A stretch of 64,000 bases of DNA from Streptomyces sp. CoH27 (GCF_020181035.1 NZ_JAIQYY010000009.1:124001-188000); one strand, 5' to 3'; positions 51,806-60,874 are shown, counted from the stretch's first letter. The notes: generated by a model not told the origin, from the letters alone. Numbers and translations are program-made.

Positions 51806-52178
51806 GCTGCACACTCCTGAGCGGATCGACTCTCTCGCCCAGGCGCGCGGCATCCACCACAGGCCGCTCCCCGGTGGTACTCCACCTCAGCGCCAGTCAC
51901 GGCCCGCGTACAGGGTAGCCGAGCGCACGTACGACCCCGTCCCGGGCGGCTCAGCGGCGCCGGGGCCTGCGGGCGCACGGCAGCGGGCGTGGGCGCGCCG
52001 CTCGCAGCACCGAGCGCGCCGAGCGCACCGGGTGCGGGCACGCGGCCCCCAGCATCGACCGCACCGACCGCAGCCGCAGCCCGCCCAAGCTCGCGTGGGC
52101 AGAGAAGGTCCAGGTCAGCCTGGAGGTGACCTGGACCCTCGCACTTCTCCTTCCGGCGCCTGTCATGCCGGGGTGCGC
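51806..52178. other. 373-bp intergenic region upstream of folD
   Basis: No gene with supporting motifs is seen; frames on the minus strand are Arg/Pro-rich shadows. It holds the folD promoter and, at 52107-52137, a strong hairpin that ends the NTF2-like gene. Confidence 0.55.
52107..52137 (-). terminator. Hairpin terminator of the NTF2-like gene
   Basis: A perfect 11-bp stem (GGTCCAGGTCA / TGACCTGGACC) with a 9-nt loop lies about 40 bp past the stop codon of the minus-strand gene. TTCTCT follows on that strand. Confidence 0.7.
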
Positions 52179-52544
52179 CTACTCGTCCCAGGCCTGGATG
52201 ATCAGCTGGTCGGCGATCTTGCCGTCGCGCAGCGTGAGCATCGACTCGGCGAGGACACGGGTGCCGTCGCCGTACTGGCAGGTCTCGGTAAAGGCGACAT
52301 GATCACCCTGGACGACGCAGTGGCCCAGCTTGTGTGTCATGTCGCGGCTGTAGATGTCGTCCAGCAACTCGGCGATCTGGCCCCGGCCGTGCAGGACCGT
52401 GGGGTGGCTGGGCTGGTGGTTGTGGTCGACGATACGGATGTCCGCGTCGTCGGTGTAGAGCGCGAGCAGGGAGTTGCCGGTGTTCCCTTCGACGGCCCGG
52501 CGCAGTGTCTCGGTGTCGAAGGCGGAACCTGACGCGGTGCCCAT
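52179..52544 (-). CDS. NTF2/SnoaL-like small protein
   Basis: This 121-aa cone-fold protein is a single NTF2-like domain: NTGNSLLALYTDDADIRIVD, then VLHGRGQIAELLDDIYS, VAFTETCQYGDGTRVLAES and MLTLRDGKIADQLIIQ. Relatives include ketosteroid isomerases and SnoaL cyclases, but no catalytic pair can be named, so it may only bind a small ligand. AAGGAGGT sets ATG 52544. Confidence 0.85.
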   Translation of the reverse strand: MGTASGSAFDTETLRRAVEGNTGNSLLALYTDDADIRIVDHNHQPSHPTVLHGRGQIAELLDDIYSRDMTHKLGHCVVQGDHVAFTETCQYGDGTRVLAESMLTLRDGKIADQLIIQAWDE

Positions 52545-52717
52545 GGTGACCTCCTTCAGGCGCCCGCGGCCCGGCGAGGAGCGGACCGCGCGGGCCTCAC
52601 CCTTCGAGACTCCTCCGGCCGGGCGGCCGCGGCAAGCGCAGCCGATGGGCTCCGCCTCACGAGTGAGCGCGGGCCGCCGCCCGTGTCCGGCCGGGGGCCG
52701 GGGCCGTTGCTGAAGGC

Positions 52718-53023
52718 ATGATCTCAACACGACGTATCGTCGCCGCCCTCGGCCTCGCCGCCGGGGTCACGGCCCTCGCCGCCCCGATGGCGAACGCGGC
52801 CGACGCGAGCGCAGCGCCCCTCGGGCAGATCAGTCCCATGGGCGTGCTCGACTCGCTCACCGTCAGCGACATCCCCGCCGCGCACAAGGCCCAGGTCCCG
52901 CGCGTCTCCGAGCAGATGCACGCGCTGAACCAGGTGAGCAAGCTGAACCAGCTGTACGAGCTGCACCAGGTCACCGACCTCGCGGCCCCCGTGACGGGCC
53001 TGCTGCCGGCTGTCGAGGCCTGA
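52718..53023 (+). CDS. Small secreted protein of unknown function
   Basis: This 101-aa protein has a clear signal peptide (IVAALGLAAGVTALAAPMANA, cleaved near residue 28) and a ~73-residue mature part without Cys. The mature part contains a helical, heptad-like run, MHALNQVSKLNQLYELHQV (about 67-85), and ends PVTGLLPAVEA. GAAGG precedes ATG 52718. I do not recognise a family; a surface or cell-wall role is possible. Confidence 0.75.
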   Translation: MISTRRIVAALGLAAGVTALAAPMANAADASAAPLGQISPMGVLDSLTVSDIPAAHKAQVPRVSEQMHALNQVSKLNQLYELHQVTDLAAPVTGLLPAVEA

Positions 53024-54001
53024 CCCGCCCGCAGATCCGCGGACCGTCCCGGCCGGACCGTCCCGGCCGGGGCGCCGTGAGCGCCGTTCCGACCGGGACA
53101 CGCCGAGGGCCGTCCCGATGGGGGCGGCCCTCACGTCTGCCTGACCCTCCCGAGCGCGGCCCGCACGGGGTGACCTTCCCGGACCCCGCGCCCGGCGGCC
53201 CCACCCGCAGTGTCGCCCGGCCCCGGGACAGCGCGAACGCCGAGACCGTGCCGTCCGGCAGACAGCCGGGGAGCAGGCGGACGAGCAGATCGCCCGGCCC
53301 GAGTTCGACCAGGTGCGGACCCCGGCGCGGTGCAGCACGCAGGCCGTGTCCGCGAACCGCGGCGGTGTGCGCCGTACCCAGAGCTCCGGCTCGGCGGCAT
53401 CGGCGCCCACCGGGCGGGCGCTGCCGTCGCAGACGAGCGGCCGGCACGAGGTGCGCGGGTGCAGGGTGGCGCGTGTCCGGCCGTGCGCCGAGGACGCCGT
53501 CCATGCCGGGACGGCCCGGTGCCGGGTCGGGCAGCCCGTCCAGGAGCCGGGCCAGGGTGCCGACGGCGTGGCGGACGTCCGCCGGGGAGAACACGCCCGC
53601 GGCGTACGCGGCGGCCGTCCGCCGGGTCCCCTCCCCGCAGACCACATCCAGTACGACTCCTGCGGGTGCCGTTGACCGCGGACATCACACAGGTCGGCGG
53701 GAGTTGGAGATACGGGTCGAGGCGGGCGCGGATGTCGTCCGGCCTCTCGGCGAACACCGGGAAGCAGGAATGCGGTTCGTCCGGTACGGCTGTCACGTCC
53801 GACCTGTTCTCGCCGGACGCGCCCCGCGGGCACGGAGGGCGTTCCAGCTGAGGCACGACAGCCACTTCCTCGACGAGCCGGAAACCTGACGGAGGCCGGC
53901 GGCGGCCGGAAAGATCCACGCTCACCGCCGTGGTCCGTCCCGCTACCGAGCGGTCACGCGTAGGGTCGGCGGCGAAGGCAATCGACAGAAAGGGCCAGGC
54001 C
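53024..54001. other. Non-coding or decayed region containing a PKS acyltransferase relic
   Basis: No intact gene lies between the small secreted protein and mscR. The centre (53220-53594) is a frameshifted acyltransferase fragment, listed separately. To its right (about 53690-53890) a minus-strand frame reads VAVVPQLERPPCPRGASGEN and PVFAERPDDIRARLDPYLQL, which looks protein-like but was not identified. Confidence 0.55.
53220..53594 (-). pseudogene. Frameshifted fragment of a polyketide synthase acyltransferase domain
   Basis: Read on the minus strand, GVFSPADVRHAVGTLARLLD (from 53594) is in one frame and DAAEPELWVRRTPPRFADTA with VLHRAGVRTW (53461-53309) in a second. HLVELGPGDLLVRLLPGCLP (from 53315) returns to the first frame. 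Together they match the C-terminal third of an AT domain (W-x-x-x-x-x-P-V-R-F-x-x-A, then L-E-x-G-P-G). At least two frameshifts and no flanking PKS domains show that it is dead. Confidence 0.7.
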
Positions 54002-55087
54002 ATGGCGCAGGAAGTCCGCGGTGTGATCGCACCGGGGAAGGACGAGCCCGTACGGGTCGAGACGATCGTGGTGCCGGACCCGGGACCCGGCGAGGCCGTG
54101 GTGCGCGTCCAGGCCTGCGGTGTCTGCCACACCGACCTGCACTACAAGCAGGGCGGCATCTCGGACGACTTCCCCTTCCTCCTCGGCCACGAGGCCGCCG
54201 GCGTCGTGGAGTCCGTCGGCGAGGGTGTCACCGACGTGGCACCCGGTGACTTCGTCATCCTCAACTGGCGTGCCGTGTGCGGCCAGTGCCGGGCCTGTCT
54301 GCGCGGGCGGCCCTGGTACTGCTTCAACACCCACAACGCCAAGCAGAAGATGACCCTCACCGACGGCACGGAGCTGTCCCCGGCGCTCGGCATCGGTGCG
54401 TTCGCCGAGAAGACGCTCGTCGCCGCCGGCCAGTGCACCAAGGTTGACCCGGCCGTCTCCCCGGCGGTCGCCGGCCTGCTGGGCTGCGGTGTCATGGCCG
54501 GCATCGGCGCCGCCATCAACACAGGAGGCGTCGGCCGGGGCGACTCCGTCGCCGTCATCGGCTGCGGCGGTGTCGGCGACGCGGCCGTGGCGGGGGCGCG
54601 CCTCGCCGGCGCGGCGAAGATCATCGCCGTCGACATCGACGACCGCAAGCTGGACAAGGCCCGCACCCTGGGCGCCACCCACACCGTCAACTCCAGGGAC
54701 ACGGACCCGGTCGAGGCGATCCGCGAGCTGACCGGCGGCTTCGGCGCCGACGTCGTCATCGAGGCCGTCGGCCGCCCGGAGACGTACCGCCAGGCCTTCT
54801 ACGCCCGCGACCTCGCCGGCACGGTCGTCCTCGTCGGCGTGCCCACCCCCGAGATGAAGCTCGAACTGCCCCTGCTGGACGTCTTCGGCCGCGGCGGCGC
54901 CCTGAAGTCCTCCTGGTACGGCGACTGTCTGCCCTCCCGGGACTTCCCCATGCTGATCGACCTGCACCTGCAAGGGCGGCTGCCGCTCGACGCGTTCGTC
55001 ACCGAGACGATCCAACTGGACGAGGTGGAGAAGGCGTTCGAGCGGATGCACCACGGCGACGTGCTGCGCTCGGTGGTGGTGCTGTGA
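54002..55087 (+). CDS. mscR: S-(hydroxymethyl)mycothiol dehydrogenase
   Basis: This 361-aa zinc MDR enzyme has catalytic Cys42 and His63 (GVCHTDLHY; LGHEAAG), structural Cys93/96/99/107 (CGQCRACLRGRPWYC) and the NAD loop VIGCGGVGDAAVAGA. It matches actinobacterial mycothiol-dependent formaldehyde dehydrogenases, which also reduce S-nitrosomycothiol. AAAGGG precedes ATG 54002. It is coupled to an MBL-fold hydrolase whose ATG overlaps its stop codon. Confidence 0.92.
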   Translation: MAQEVRGVIAPGKDEPVRVETIVVPDPGPGEAVVRVQACGVCHTDLHYKQGGISDDFPFLLGHEAAGVVESVGEGVTDVAPGDFVILNWRAVCGQCRACLRGRPWYCFNTHNAKQKMTLTDGTELSPALGIGAFAEKTLVAAGQCTKVDPAVSPAVAGLLGCGVMAGIGAAINTGGVGRGDSVAVIGCGGVGDAAVAGARLAGAAKIIAVDIDDRKLDKARTLGATHTVNSRDTDPVEAIRELTGGFGADVVIEAVGRPETYRQAFYARDLAGTVVLVGVPTPEMKLELPLLDVFGRGGALKSSWYGDCLPSRDFPMLIDLHLQGRLPLDAFVTETIQLDEVEKAFERMHHGDVLRSVVVL

Positions 55088-55716
55088 TGACCGCCCGCAT
55101 CGAACGCCTCGTCACCTCCGGCCAGTTCACCCTCGACGGCGGCACCTGGGACGTCGAGAACAACGTCTGGATCGTCGGCGACGACCACGAGGCCGTCGTC
55201 ATCGATGCCGCCCACGACGCGGAAGCCATCGCCCATGCCGTGGGCGACCGCCGGCTCACCGCGATCGTGTGCACCCACGCCCACAACGACCACATCGACG
55301 CGGCCCCCGCCCTCGCCGACCTCACCGGCGCCGTCATCTGGCTGCACCCCGACGACCTGCCGCTGTGGAAGCAGACCCACCCGCACCGCGACCCCGACCG
55401 GCCTCTTCTCGACGGTCAGGTCATCGAGGCGGCCGGCGCCGACCTCACCGTGCTCCACACCCCGGGCCACGCCCCCGGCGCGGTCTGCCTCCACGACCCC
55501 GGACTCGGTGTCGTCTTCACCGGCGACACCCTCTTCCAGGGCGGCCCCGGCGCCACCGGACGCTCCTACTCCCACTTCCCGACGATCATCGACTCCATCC
55601 GCGACAAGCTCCTCACCCTGCCCCCGCAGACCAAGGTCCTCACCGGGCACGGCGACTCCACGACCATCGGCGCCGAGGCACCCCACCTGGAGGAGTGGAT
55701 CAAGCGCGGGCACTGA
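55087..55716 (+). CDS. MBL-fold hydrolase paired with MscR
   Basis: This 209-aa metallo-beta-lactamase-fold protein has THAHNDHID (His64/His66/Asp68/His69), HTPGHAPG, FTGDTLFQGGPG and TGHGDSTTIG, the glyoxalase II-like zinc ligands. Next to mscR it may hydrolyse the S-formylmycothiol product; this is inference from context. ATG 55087 shares its A with the TGA of mscR; a GTG one codon earlier is also possible. Confidence 0.88.
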   Translation: MTARIERLVTSGQFTLDGGTWDVENNVWIVGDDHEAVVIDAAHDAEAIAHAVGDRRLTAIVCTHAHNDHIDAAPALADLTGAVIWLHPDDLPLWKQTHPHRDPDRPLLDGQVIEAAGADLTVLHTPGHAPGAVCLHDPGLGVVFTGDTLFQGGPGATGRSYSHFPTIIDSIRDKLLTLPPQTKVLTGHGDSTTIGAEAPHLEEWIKRGH

Positions 55717-55759
55717 AACCCGGTACGGCCGAAGTCGGTAGGCCCGTACGATCACGATC

Positions 55760-56134
55760 ATGACCACGCACCCGAACACGCTGGAGACCCTGCACGGCAC
55801 CCGCGTCCTGCGCTGCGCACCCGACGGCCCGCTCCTGGACGGCGAGCGCGCGGCACTGGACCTGATCGGCGACGCCTTCGGCCAGGAGGCGGAGCTGGTC
55901 GCGGTGCCCGTGGAGCGGATATCGGACGACTTCTTCCGACTACGCTCCGGTGTCGCCGGCGACGTCGTGCAGAAGTTCGTGAACTACCGGCTGCGGCTTG
56001 CCGTCCTCGGCGACATCTCGGCCCACGTCGCGACGAGCGACGCCCTGCGGGACTTCGTGTACGAGTCCAACCAGGGCGGCCAGCTCTGGTTCGTCGCGGA
56101 CGCGGCGGAGCTGGACGAGCGACTTCGCACCTGA
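55760..56134 (+). CDS. DUF4180-family protein
   Basis: This 124-aa soluble protein has the family core FFRLRSGVAGDVVQKFVNY and RLAVLGDISAHVATSDALRDFVYESNQGGQLWFV (in parts, residues about 57-110). Its function is unknown. It stands alone after the MBL-fold gene, with its own short upstream region. Confidence 0.82.
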   Translation: MTTHPNTLETLHGTRVLRCAPDGPLLDGERAALDLIGDAFGQEAELVAVPVERISDDFFRLRSGVAGDVVQKFVNYRLRLAVLGDISAHVATSDALRDFVYESNQGGQLWFVADAAELDERLRT

Positions 56135-56229
56135 ATCCGCTGCCAATACCGACAGAAGGTGTCCGGCTTTCCCGTGAGAGTGGGGACGACAGCAGTCGTA
56201 CCGCAGTCGTACCGCACAGGAGGCCGGAC

Positions 56230-57144
56230 ATGTCAGGACCGCTGCAGGGCAAGGTGGCGCTGGTCGCCGGGGCGACCCGGGGGGCCGGACGCGGCATCGC
56301 CGTGGAACTCGGCGCGGCCGGCGCCACCGTCTACGTCACCGGCCGCAGCACCCGCGCCCGGCGCTCGGAGTACGACCGCCCCGAGACGATCGAGGACACC
56401 GCCGACCTCGTCACCGCGGCGGGCGGACAGGGCATCGCCGTACCCGTCGACCACCTGGACCACGCGGCCGTACGGGCCCTGGTGGAGCGGATCGCCGACG
56501 AGCAGGACCGCCTCGACGTCCTCGTCAACGACATCTGGGGCGGGGAGAAACTCTTCGAGTGGGACACCCCGGTCTGGGAGCACGACCTCGCGGGCGGGCT
56601 CCGGCTCCTCCGGCTGGGGGTCGAGACACACGCCGTGACCAGCCACTACGCGCTGCCCCTGCTGCTGCGCCGGCCCGGCGGGCTGGTCGTGGAGGTCACC
56701 GACGGCACCGCCGAGTACAACCGCGACAACTACCGCGTGAACCTCTTCTACGACCTCGCCAAGGCCTCCGTGCTGCGCATGGCCTTCGCCCTCGGCCACG
56801 AGCTGGGCCCGCGCGGCGCCACCGCCGTCGCGCTCACCCCGGGCTGGCTCCGCTCGGAGCTGATGCTCGACCTGTACGGGGTGCGCGAGGACAACTGGCG
56901 TGACGCTCTCGTGAAGGAACCGCACTTCGTCATCTCCGAGACCCCGCGCTTCGCCGGCCGCGCCGTCGCCGCCCTGGCCGCCGATCCCGGCGTGGCCCGC
57001 TTCAACGGGCAGTCGCTGTCCAGCGGCGGACTCGCGCGGGAGTACGGCTTCACCGACCTCGACGGCAGCCGTCCCGACGCCTGGCGCTACCTCGTCGAGG
57101 TGCAGGAAGCGGGCCGGCCTGCGGACGCCACCGGATACCGGTGA
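56230..57144 (+). CDS. Short-chain dehydrogenase/reductase
   Basis: This 304-aa Rossmann enzyme has the cofactor loop GATRGAGRGIAVELG (about 14-28), the TGRS element suited to NADP(H) and the catalytic YDLAKAS (Tyr/Lys). An insertion NDIWGGEKLFEWDTP replaces the common NNAG motif, as in a known SDR subgroup. CACAGGAGG precedes ATG 56230. The substrate is unknown. Confidence 0.9.
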   Translation: MSGPLQGKVALVAGATRGAGRGIAVELGAAGATVYVTGRSTRARRSEYDRPETIEDTADLVTAAGGQGIAVPVDHLDHAAVRALVERIADEQDRLDVLVNDIWGGEKLFEWDTPVWEHDLAGGLRLLRLGVETHAVTSHYALPLLLRRPGGLVVEVTDGTAEYNRDNYRVNLFYDLAKASVLRMAFALGHELGPRGATAVALTPGWLRSELMLDLYGVREDNWRDALVKEPHFVISETPRFAGRAVAALAADPGVARFNGQSLSSGGLAREYGFTDLDGSRPDAWRYLVEVQEAGRPADATGYR

Positions 57145-57162
57145 GCCGGTCCCGCCGAGGAG

Positions 57163-57219
57163 GGCGGCCGTGCGGCCGTGGAGGCCGCCGTCGCGCACGC
57201 CGGCTTCCGCACGGCCGCC
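57163..57219. terminator. Long hairpin between convergent SDR and decarboxylase genes
   Basis: GGCGGCCGTGCGG (57163-57175) and CCGCACGGCCGCC (57207-57219) are perfect 13-bp complements around a 31-nt loop in the 89-bp gap between two stop codons. It is likely a bidirectional terminator. Confidence 0.65.
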
Positions 57220-57233
57220 ACCTCGTCCGAAGG

Positions 57234-58622
57234 TCACCCCGAGGCTTTCGCCAGCGCCGCCAGCACGCGCTCGGTGTCGGCGCCGGTGGTGCGCCAGTTG
57301 CTGAATGCGGCCCGCAGACCGGGCACTTCGCCGTACACGGTCGGCGTCACATACGCCTCCCCGGACGCCTCGACCGCCCGGGCCAGCGCCGCGACCCGCT
57401 CCGGCGAGGGATCCTCGGCGAGGGTGAAGCAGACGACGTTGAGCCGGACCGGTGCCAGCAGCCGCAGCCCCGGCAGCGCCTCGATGCCCGCGCCGAGCCG
57501 GCGGGCGAGGGCCACGTTCCGCTCCACGATCTCCCGGTGCCCGGCGCGACCGTAGGCCACCAGCGAGAACCACGCGGGCAGTGCGCGCAGCCGCCGCGAG
57601 TTCTCCGGCGTCAGATGCAGGAAGTCGGGCTCGTCGTCGGGCAGGCCCAGATACGGCGACGCGTTGTGGAACACCTTCACCTGAAGGTCGCGCCGCCGGG
57701 TGAACTGTACGGCCGCGTCGTAGGGGACGTTGAGCCACTTGTGCAGGTCCACGCAGACCGAGTCGGCAGCGTCGAGTCCGTCGACCAGGCCGGCGAGGTC
57801 GGGGGAGAGCGCGGCGAAGCCGCCGAAAGCGGCGTCCACGTGCAGCCAGAAGGCGTACCGCTCCTTCAGCGCCGCGATCGCCCGCAGATCGTCGAAGTCG
57901 ACGGTGTTCACGGTGCCCGCGTTGGCGACGACGATCGCCGGCCGGCCCTCGCGCCCGGCGAGCGCCGACTCCAGCGCGGCCACGTTCACCGCCTCCCGGT
58001 TGCCGGGCAGCAGTGGCACCGGGCGCAGCCGGTCCCGGCCGATGCCCAGCACCGACATCGCCTTCGTGATGCTGGAGTGCGGGCTGCCGGAGAGCACGTC
58101 GACCGGGCCCAGCGCGGCCGCACCCGCCCGGAAGACGTCCACGCCCAGCCGCTCGCCGATCCACTCCCGGCCGATCGCCAGCCCGACCGTGTTGGAGGCG
58201 GTGGCCCCCGTCACGAACGCCCCGCTGTGCTCCTCGCCCAGCCCGAACAGCTCGCGCAGCCAGGCCACGGTCTCCCGCTCCAGTTCCTGGGCCCAGGAAC
58301 CGCTCGCCCCCGACACGTTCTGGTCCAGCGCGGACGTCAGCCAGTCCCCGGCGACCGACGCGGGCGTCGCACCCCCGGTGACGAACCCGAGATACCGGGG
58401 TCCGGCGGACCCGGAGAACCCGGGCGCCCACCGCTCGGCGAAGGACGCGAGCGCCGCGTCCGCGCCGGCGCCGTTCTCCGGCAGCCGAGCGGCGTCGGGT
58501 GCCGGCCCGGCGACGGCGACCGGCCGCTCGCCGATCCCGGCCACTTCACGGGCGGCCACGTCGCGGGCGGACTGCAGGATTTCGGGGAGCCGGGAGAGAT
58601 CGTCGGTGAGGGTGGGATGCAT
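57234..58622 (-). CDS. Group II PLP-dependent decarboxylase
   Basis: This 462-aa enzyme has the PLP-binding Asp263 (LHVDAAFGG), His294-Lys295 (VDLHKWLNVPYD), GATASNTVGLAIGRE and SPHSSITKAMSVLGIG. It belongs to the glutamate/aromatic amino-acid decarboxylase superfamily. The N-terminal YLGFVTGGATPASVAGDWLTS fits the aromatic (DDC-like) branch, but the substrate is not certain. ATG 58622 gives the normal length; the frame is open 23 codons further. Confidence 0.9.
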   Translation of the reverse strand: MHPTLTDDLSRLPEILQSARDVAAREVAGIGERPVAVAGPAPDAARLPENGAGADAALASFAERWAPGFSGSAGPRYLGFVTGGATPASVAGDWLTSALDQNVSGASGSWAQELERETVAWLRELFGLGEEHSGAFVTGATASNTVGLAIGREWIGERLGVDVFRAGAAALGPVDVLSGSPHSSITKAMSVLGIGRDRLRPVPLLPGNREAVNVAALESALAGREGRPAIVVANAGTVNTVDFDDLRAIAALKERYAFWLHVDAAFGGFAALSPDLAGLVDGLDAADSVCVDLHKWLNVPYDAAVQFTRRRDLQVKVFHNASPYLGLPDDEPDFLHLTPENSRRLRALPAWFSLVAYGRAGHREIVERNVALARRLGAGIEALPGLRLLAPVRLNVVCFTLAEDPSPERVAALARAVEASGEAYVTPTVYGEVPGLRAAFSNWRTTGADTERVLAALAKASG

Positions 58623-58846
58623 GTGCCGGAGCGTAGATCGTCGGGGGAGCCGGATGCCCGGTCCAATTCGGGGAAAGTGGACCGGGTGCATGGGGCGAAG
58701 TTCATCGTTTCGTCACAGCCTGACCGGAACCACAACCCCCAGGCCCCCGCGCAGGTCTAGCAGTCCGACATCCGGGGAAGCGCGTACACAGCACCGGGGG
58801 CATGCCCCGGGTGCCATGGGGAGAACAAGGGGAGAAGGGGAGACCT

Positions 58847-59542
58847 ATGGGGGACATACGCAGACGCGGCGTCGTAGCGCTGGGCGTCACAGGACTGGTG
58901 GCGCCGCTCACGCTCGCCCTCACCGCGGCGCCGGCCCAGGCAGCGAGCTGTACCACGCAGACGGGGCCGTATCAGAAGCAGGTGGAGAAGTTCCTCGGCC
59001 GGCCCGTCGACGGCAGGCAGTCCGCCGCCGCCTGCAGGGCCATCCAGGCCTTCCAGAACAAGCACGGCATCACGCCCGCGATCGGCTACGCCGGATCGGT
59101 CACCTGGGGCGTGATGGACCTGATGAACAAGCAGAAGGCCGTCGGGAACAACCCGAACAAGGACGGCCGATGCCCTGTGAACAAGGGCCGGATCGCCTGC
59201 GTGAACCTCACGCTCCAGCTCAGCTGGATCCAGGACGGCAGGAAGCTCGTCTACGGTCCGGTGCCCGTCCGCACCGGCCGCAAGGGCTTTGTCACCCGCA
59301 CCGGTCTGAAGAAGATCTACTGGCGGGACCTCCACCACGTGTCGACCGTCTACAACGTGCCGATGCCCTACAGCCAGTTCTTCGACGGCGGCCAGGCCTT
59401 CCATTCGGTCGGTCTGAGCATGTGGAACCCGCCGGGTTCGCACGGCTGCGTCAACATGACGACCAAGGACGCCGCGTCGTACTGGTCGCTGCTGAGGACG
59501 GGCGACGACGTCTTCGTGTACGGCCGCAAGCCGGGCACCTGA
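58847..59542 (+). CDS. Secreted L,D-transpeptidase-like protein (YkuD)
   Basis: This 231-aa protein has a signal peptide (about 1-34, ending APAQAAS), an N-terminal region of the peptidoglycan-binding type (FLGRPVDGRQSAAACRAIQAFQNKHG) and a C-terminal YkuD domain. The catalytic segment is FHSVGLSMWNPPGSHGCVNM (His199, Cys201). It would cross-link or remodel the cell wall. GGAGA precedes ATG 58847. It is divergent from the decarboxylase gene. Confidence 0.9.
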   Translation: MGDIRRRGVVALGVTGLVAPLTLALTAAPAQAASCTTQTGPYQKQVEKFLGRPVDGRQSAAACRAIQAFQNKHGITPAIGYAGSVTWGVMDLMNKQKAVGNNPNKDGRCPVNKGRIACVNLTLQLSWIQDGRKLVYGPVPVRTGRKGFVTRTGLKKIYWRDLHHVSTVYNVPMPYSQFFDGGQAFHSVGLSMWNPPGSHGCVNMTTKDAASYWSLLRTGDDVFVYGRKPGT

Positions 59543-59561
59543 GCCGTCGCCGCCCGGGACG

Positions 59562-60770
59562 TCACGCCTCGGGCGCGTCCCCGAAGTCGGGGATCGCGAG
59601 CCGTACCCCGCCCTGCCGGGCCGATTCGTGCGCGATGATGCCCGGCAGGGTGTAGCGGGCGGCCGTCCACGCGTTCACCGGCGGAAGCGAACGGGTGGTG
59701 ACGGCGGTGACGAAGTCGTCCACGAGGAAGTGGTGGCTGCCCTCGTGGCCGTTGTGGAGGTGGTCGAACTCCCGCGGCAGCCGGGCCCGGTCGTGCACCG
59801 GGGCCGAACCGGAGGTGAAGGCGGCCCGCAGTTCGGGCGCGACATGGGCCAGCGAGGGGTCGTCGGGGGACAGCGTCGCCTTGGGCTCCAGCAGCTCGCT
59901 GATGTCCTTCACCCCGTTCTTGTCCTGCCACAGCGCCACCGTCGCCAGCTGCTCCATGCTGGCCTCGGTGCCGAAGAACCGGAACCGGGACTCGCGGATG
60001 TGCGAGGGGTAGCCGACCCGCCGGAACTCGTTCGTACGGAACGATCCGCCGCCCGCCACCTCGAACAGAGCGGTCGCGTTGGACACGTCGTTGTCGAACT
60101 GGCTGACCGATCGGTCGAAAACGCCGTCGCCGCGATCGTCCCGCACTCCGATCGCCGACACGCTCACCGCGTGCGTCCGCCAGGCCCCGAGCACCCCGCC
60201 CACCGAGTGCGTCGGGTACAGCAGCGGCGGATAGCTGGCGGTCGCCTTCCAGCCGTCGCCGCCGCTGTACTTGTAGGCGTCGTAGAAGCCGAGGTCCATG
60301 TCGTGGACGTAGTCGCCCTCGGCGTAGAAGAGGCGGCCGAAGGCGCCTTCGGCGATCTGGTTGCGGGCGTGCACGGTCGCCGGGTTGTACTGGCTGGTCT
60401 CGCCCATCATGTACGTCAGCCCGGTGGCCCGGACCGCGTCGATGATCGCGGCGATCTCCTCGGTGGTGACGGCCATGGGTACCGCGGAGTACACGTGCTT
60501 GCCGGCGCCGAGGCCCTGGAGGACCAGCGGGCCGTGCGTCCAGCGCTGGGTGAAGACCGCGACCGCGTCGACCGCGGCCGACTCCAGCATGGCCTCGTAC
60601 GAGGGGAAGGTGCCGGCGAGACCCTGCGCGGTGGCGAGCCGCTCGGCCCGCTCGGGGAGCAGGTCGGTGACATACACGTCACGGACGCCGGGATGGGCCT
60701 GGAACAGTGCGGCGAACTGACCGGAGAACTGTCCGGCGCCGACGATGCCGAGAGAGAAAGTCATGCCCAT
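59562..60770 (-). CDS. Gfo/Idh/MocA-family oxidoreductase
   Basis: This 402-aa NAD(P)-dependent enzyme has the Rossmann start LGIVGAGQFSGQFAALF and a C-terminal alpha/beta domain (EGDYVHDMDLGFYDAYKY; PTHSVGGVLGAW), typical of sugar or inositol dehydrogenases. GKHVYSAVPMA replaces the common EKP motif. It is divergent from a ROK regulator, which supports a sugar-catabolic role. ATG 60770 or 60764 may be used. Confidence 0.88.
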   Translation of the reverse strand: MGMTFSLGIVGAGQFSGQFAALFQAHPGVRDVYVTDLLPERAERLATAQGLAGTFPSYEAMLESAAVDAVAVFTQRWTHGPLVLQGLGAGKHVYSAVPMAVTTEEIAAIIDAVRATGLTYMMGETSQYNPATVHARNQIAEGAFGRLFYAEGDYVHDMDLGFYDAYKYSGGDGWKATASYPPLLYPTHSVGGVLGAWRTHAVSVSAIGVRDDRGDGVFDRSVSQFDNDVSNATALFEVAGGGSFRTNEFRRVGYPSHIRESRFRFFGTEASMEQLATVALWQDKNGVKDISELLEPKATLSPDDPSLAHVAPELRAAFTSGSAPVHDRARLPREFDHLHNGHEGSHHFLVDDFVTAVTTRSLPPVNAWTAARYTLPGIIAHESARQGGVRLAIPDFGDAPEA

Positions 60771-60853
60771 TACTTTTGTTGCGGAAGAATATGCCCGTCA
60801 AGAGGCGGATGGAAGCTTCTGCGGCATGCTCTGCGCGCAATAGGATGTCCTAG

Positions 60854-60864
60854 TTACTTGTGAG
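60854..60864. promoter_or_regulatory. TTACTTGTGAG element at the ROK ribosome site
   Basis: This 11-mer also occurs at 42200-42210 in the GH5 operator candidate, and a related TTACTTTTG lies at 60770-60778 at the start of the divergent oxidoreductase. The pair may be a regulator site for the divergent genes. Confidence 0.3.
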
Positions 60865-60874
60865 GAGGAAGAAA

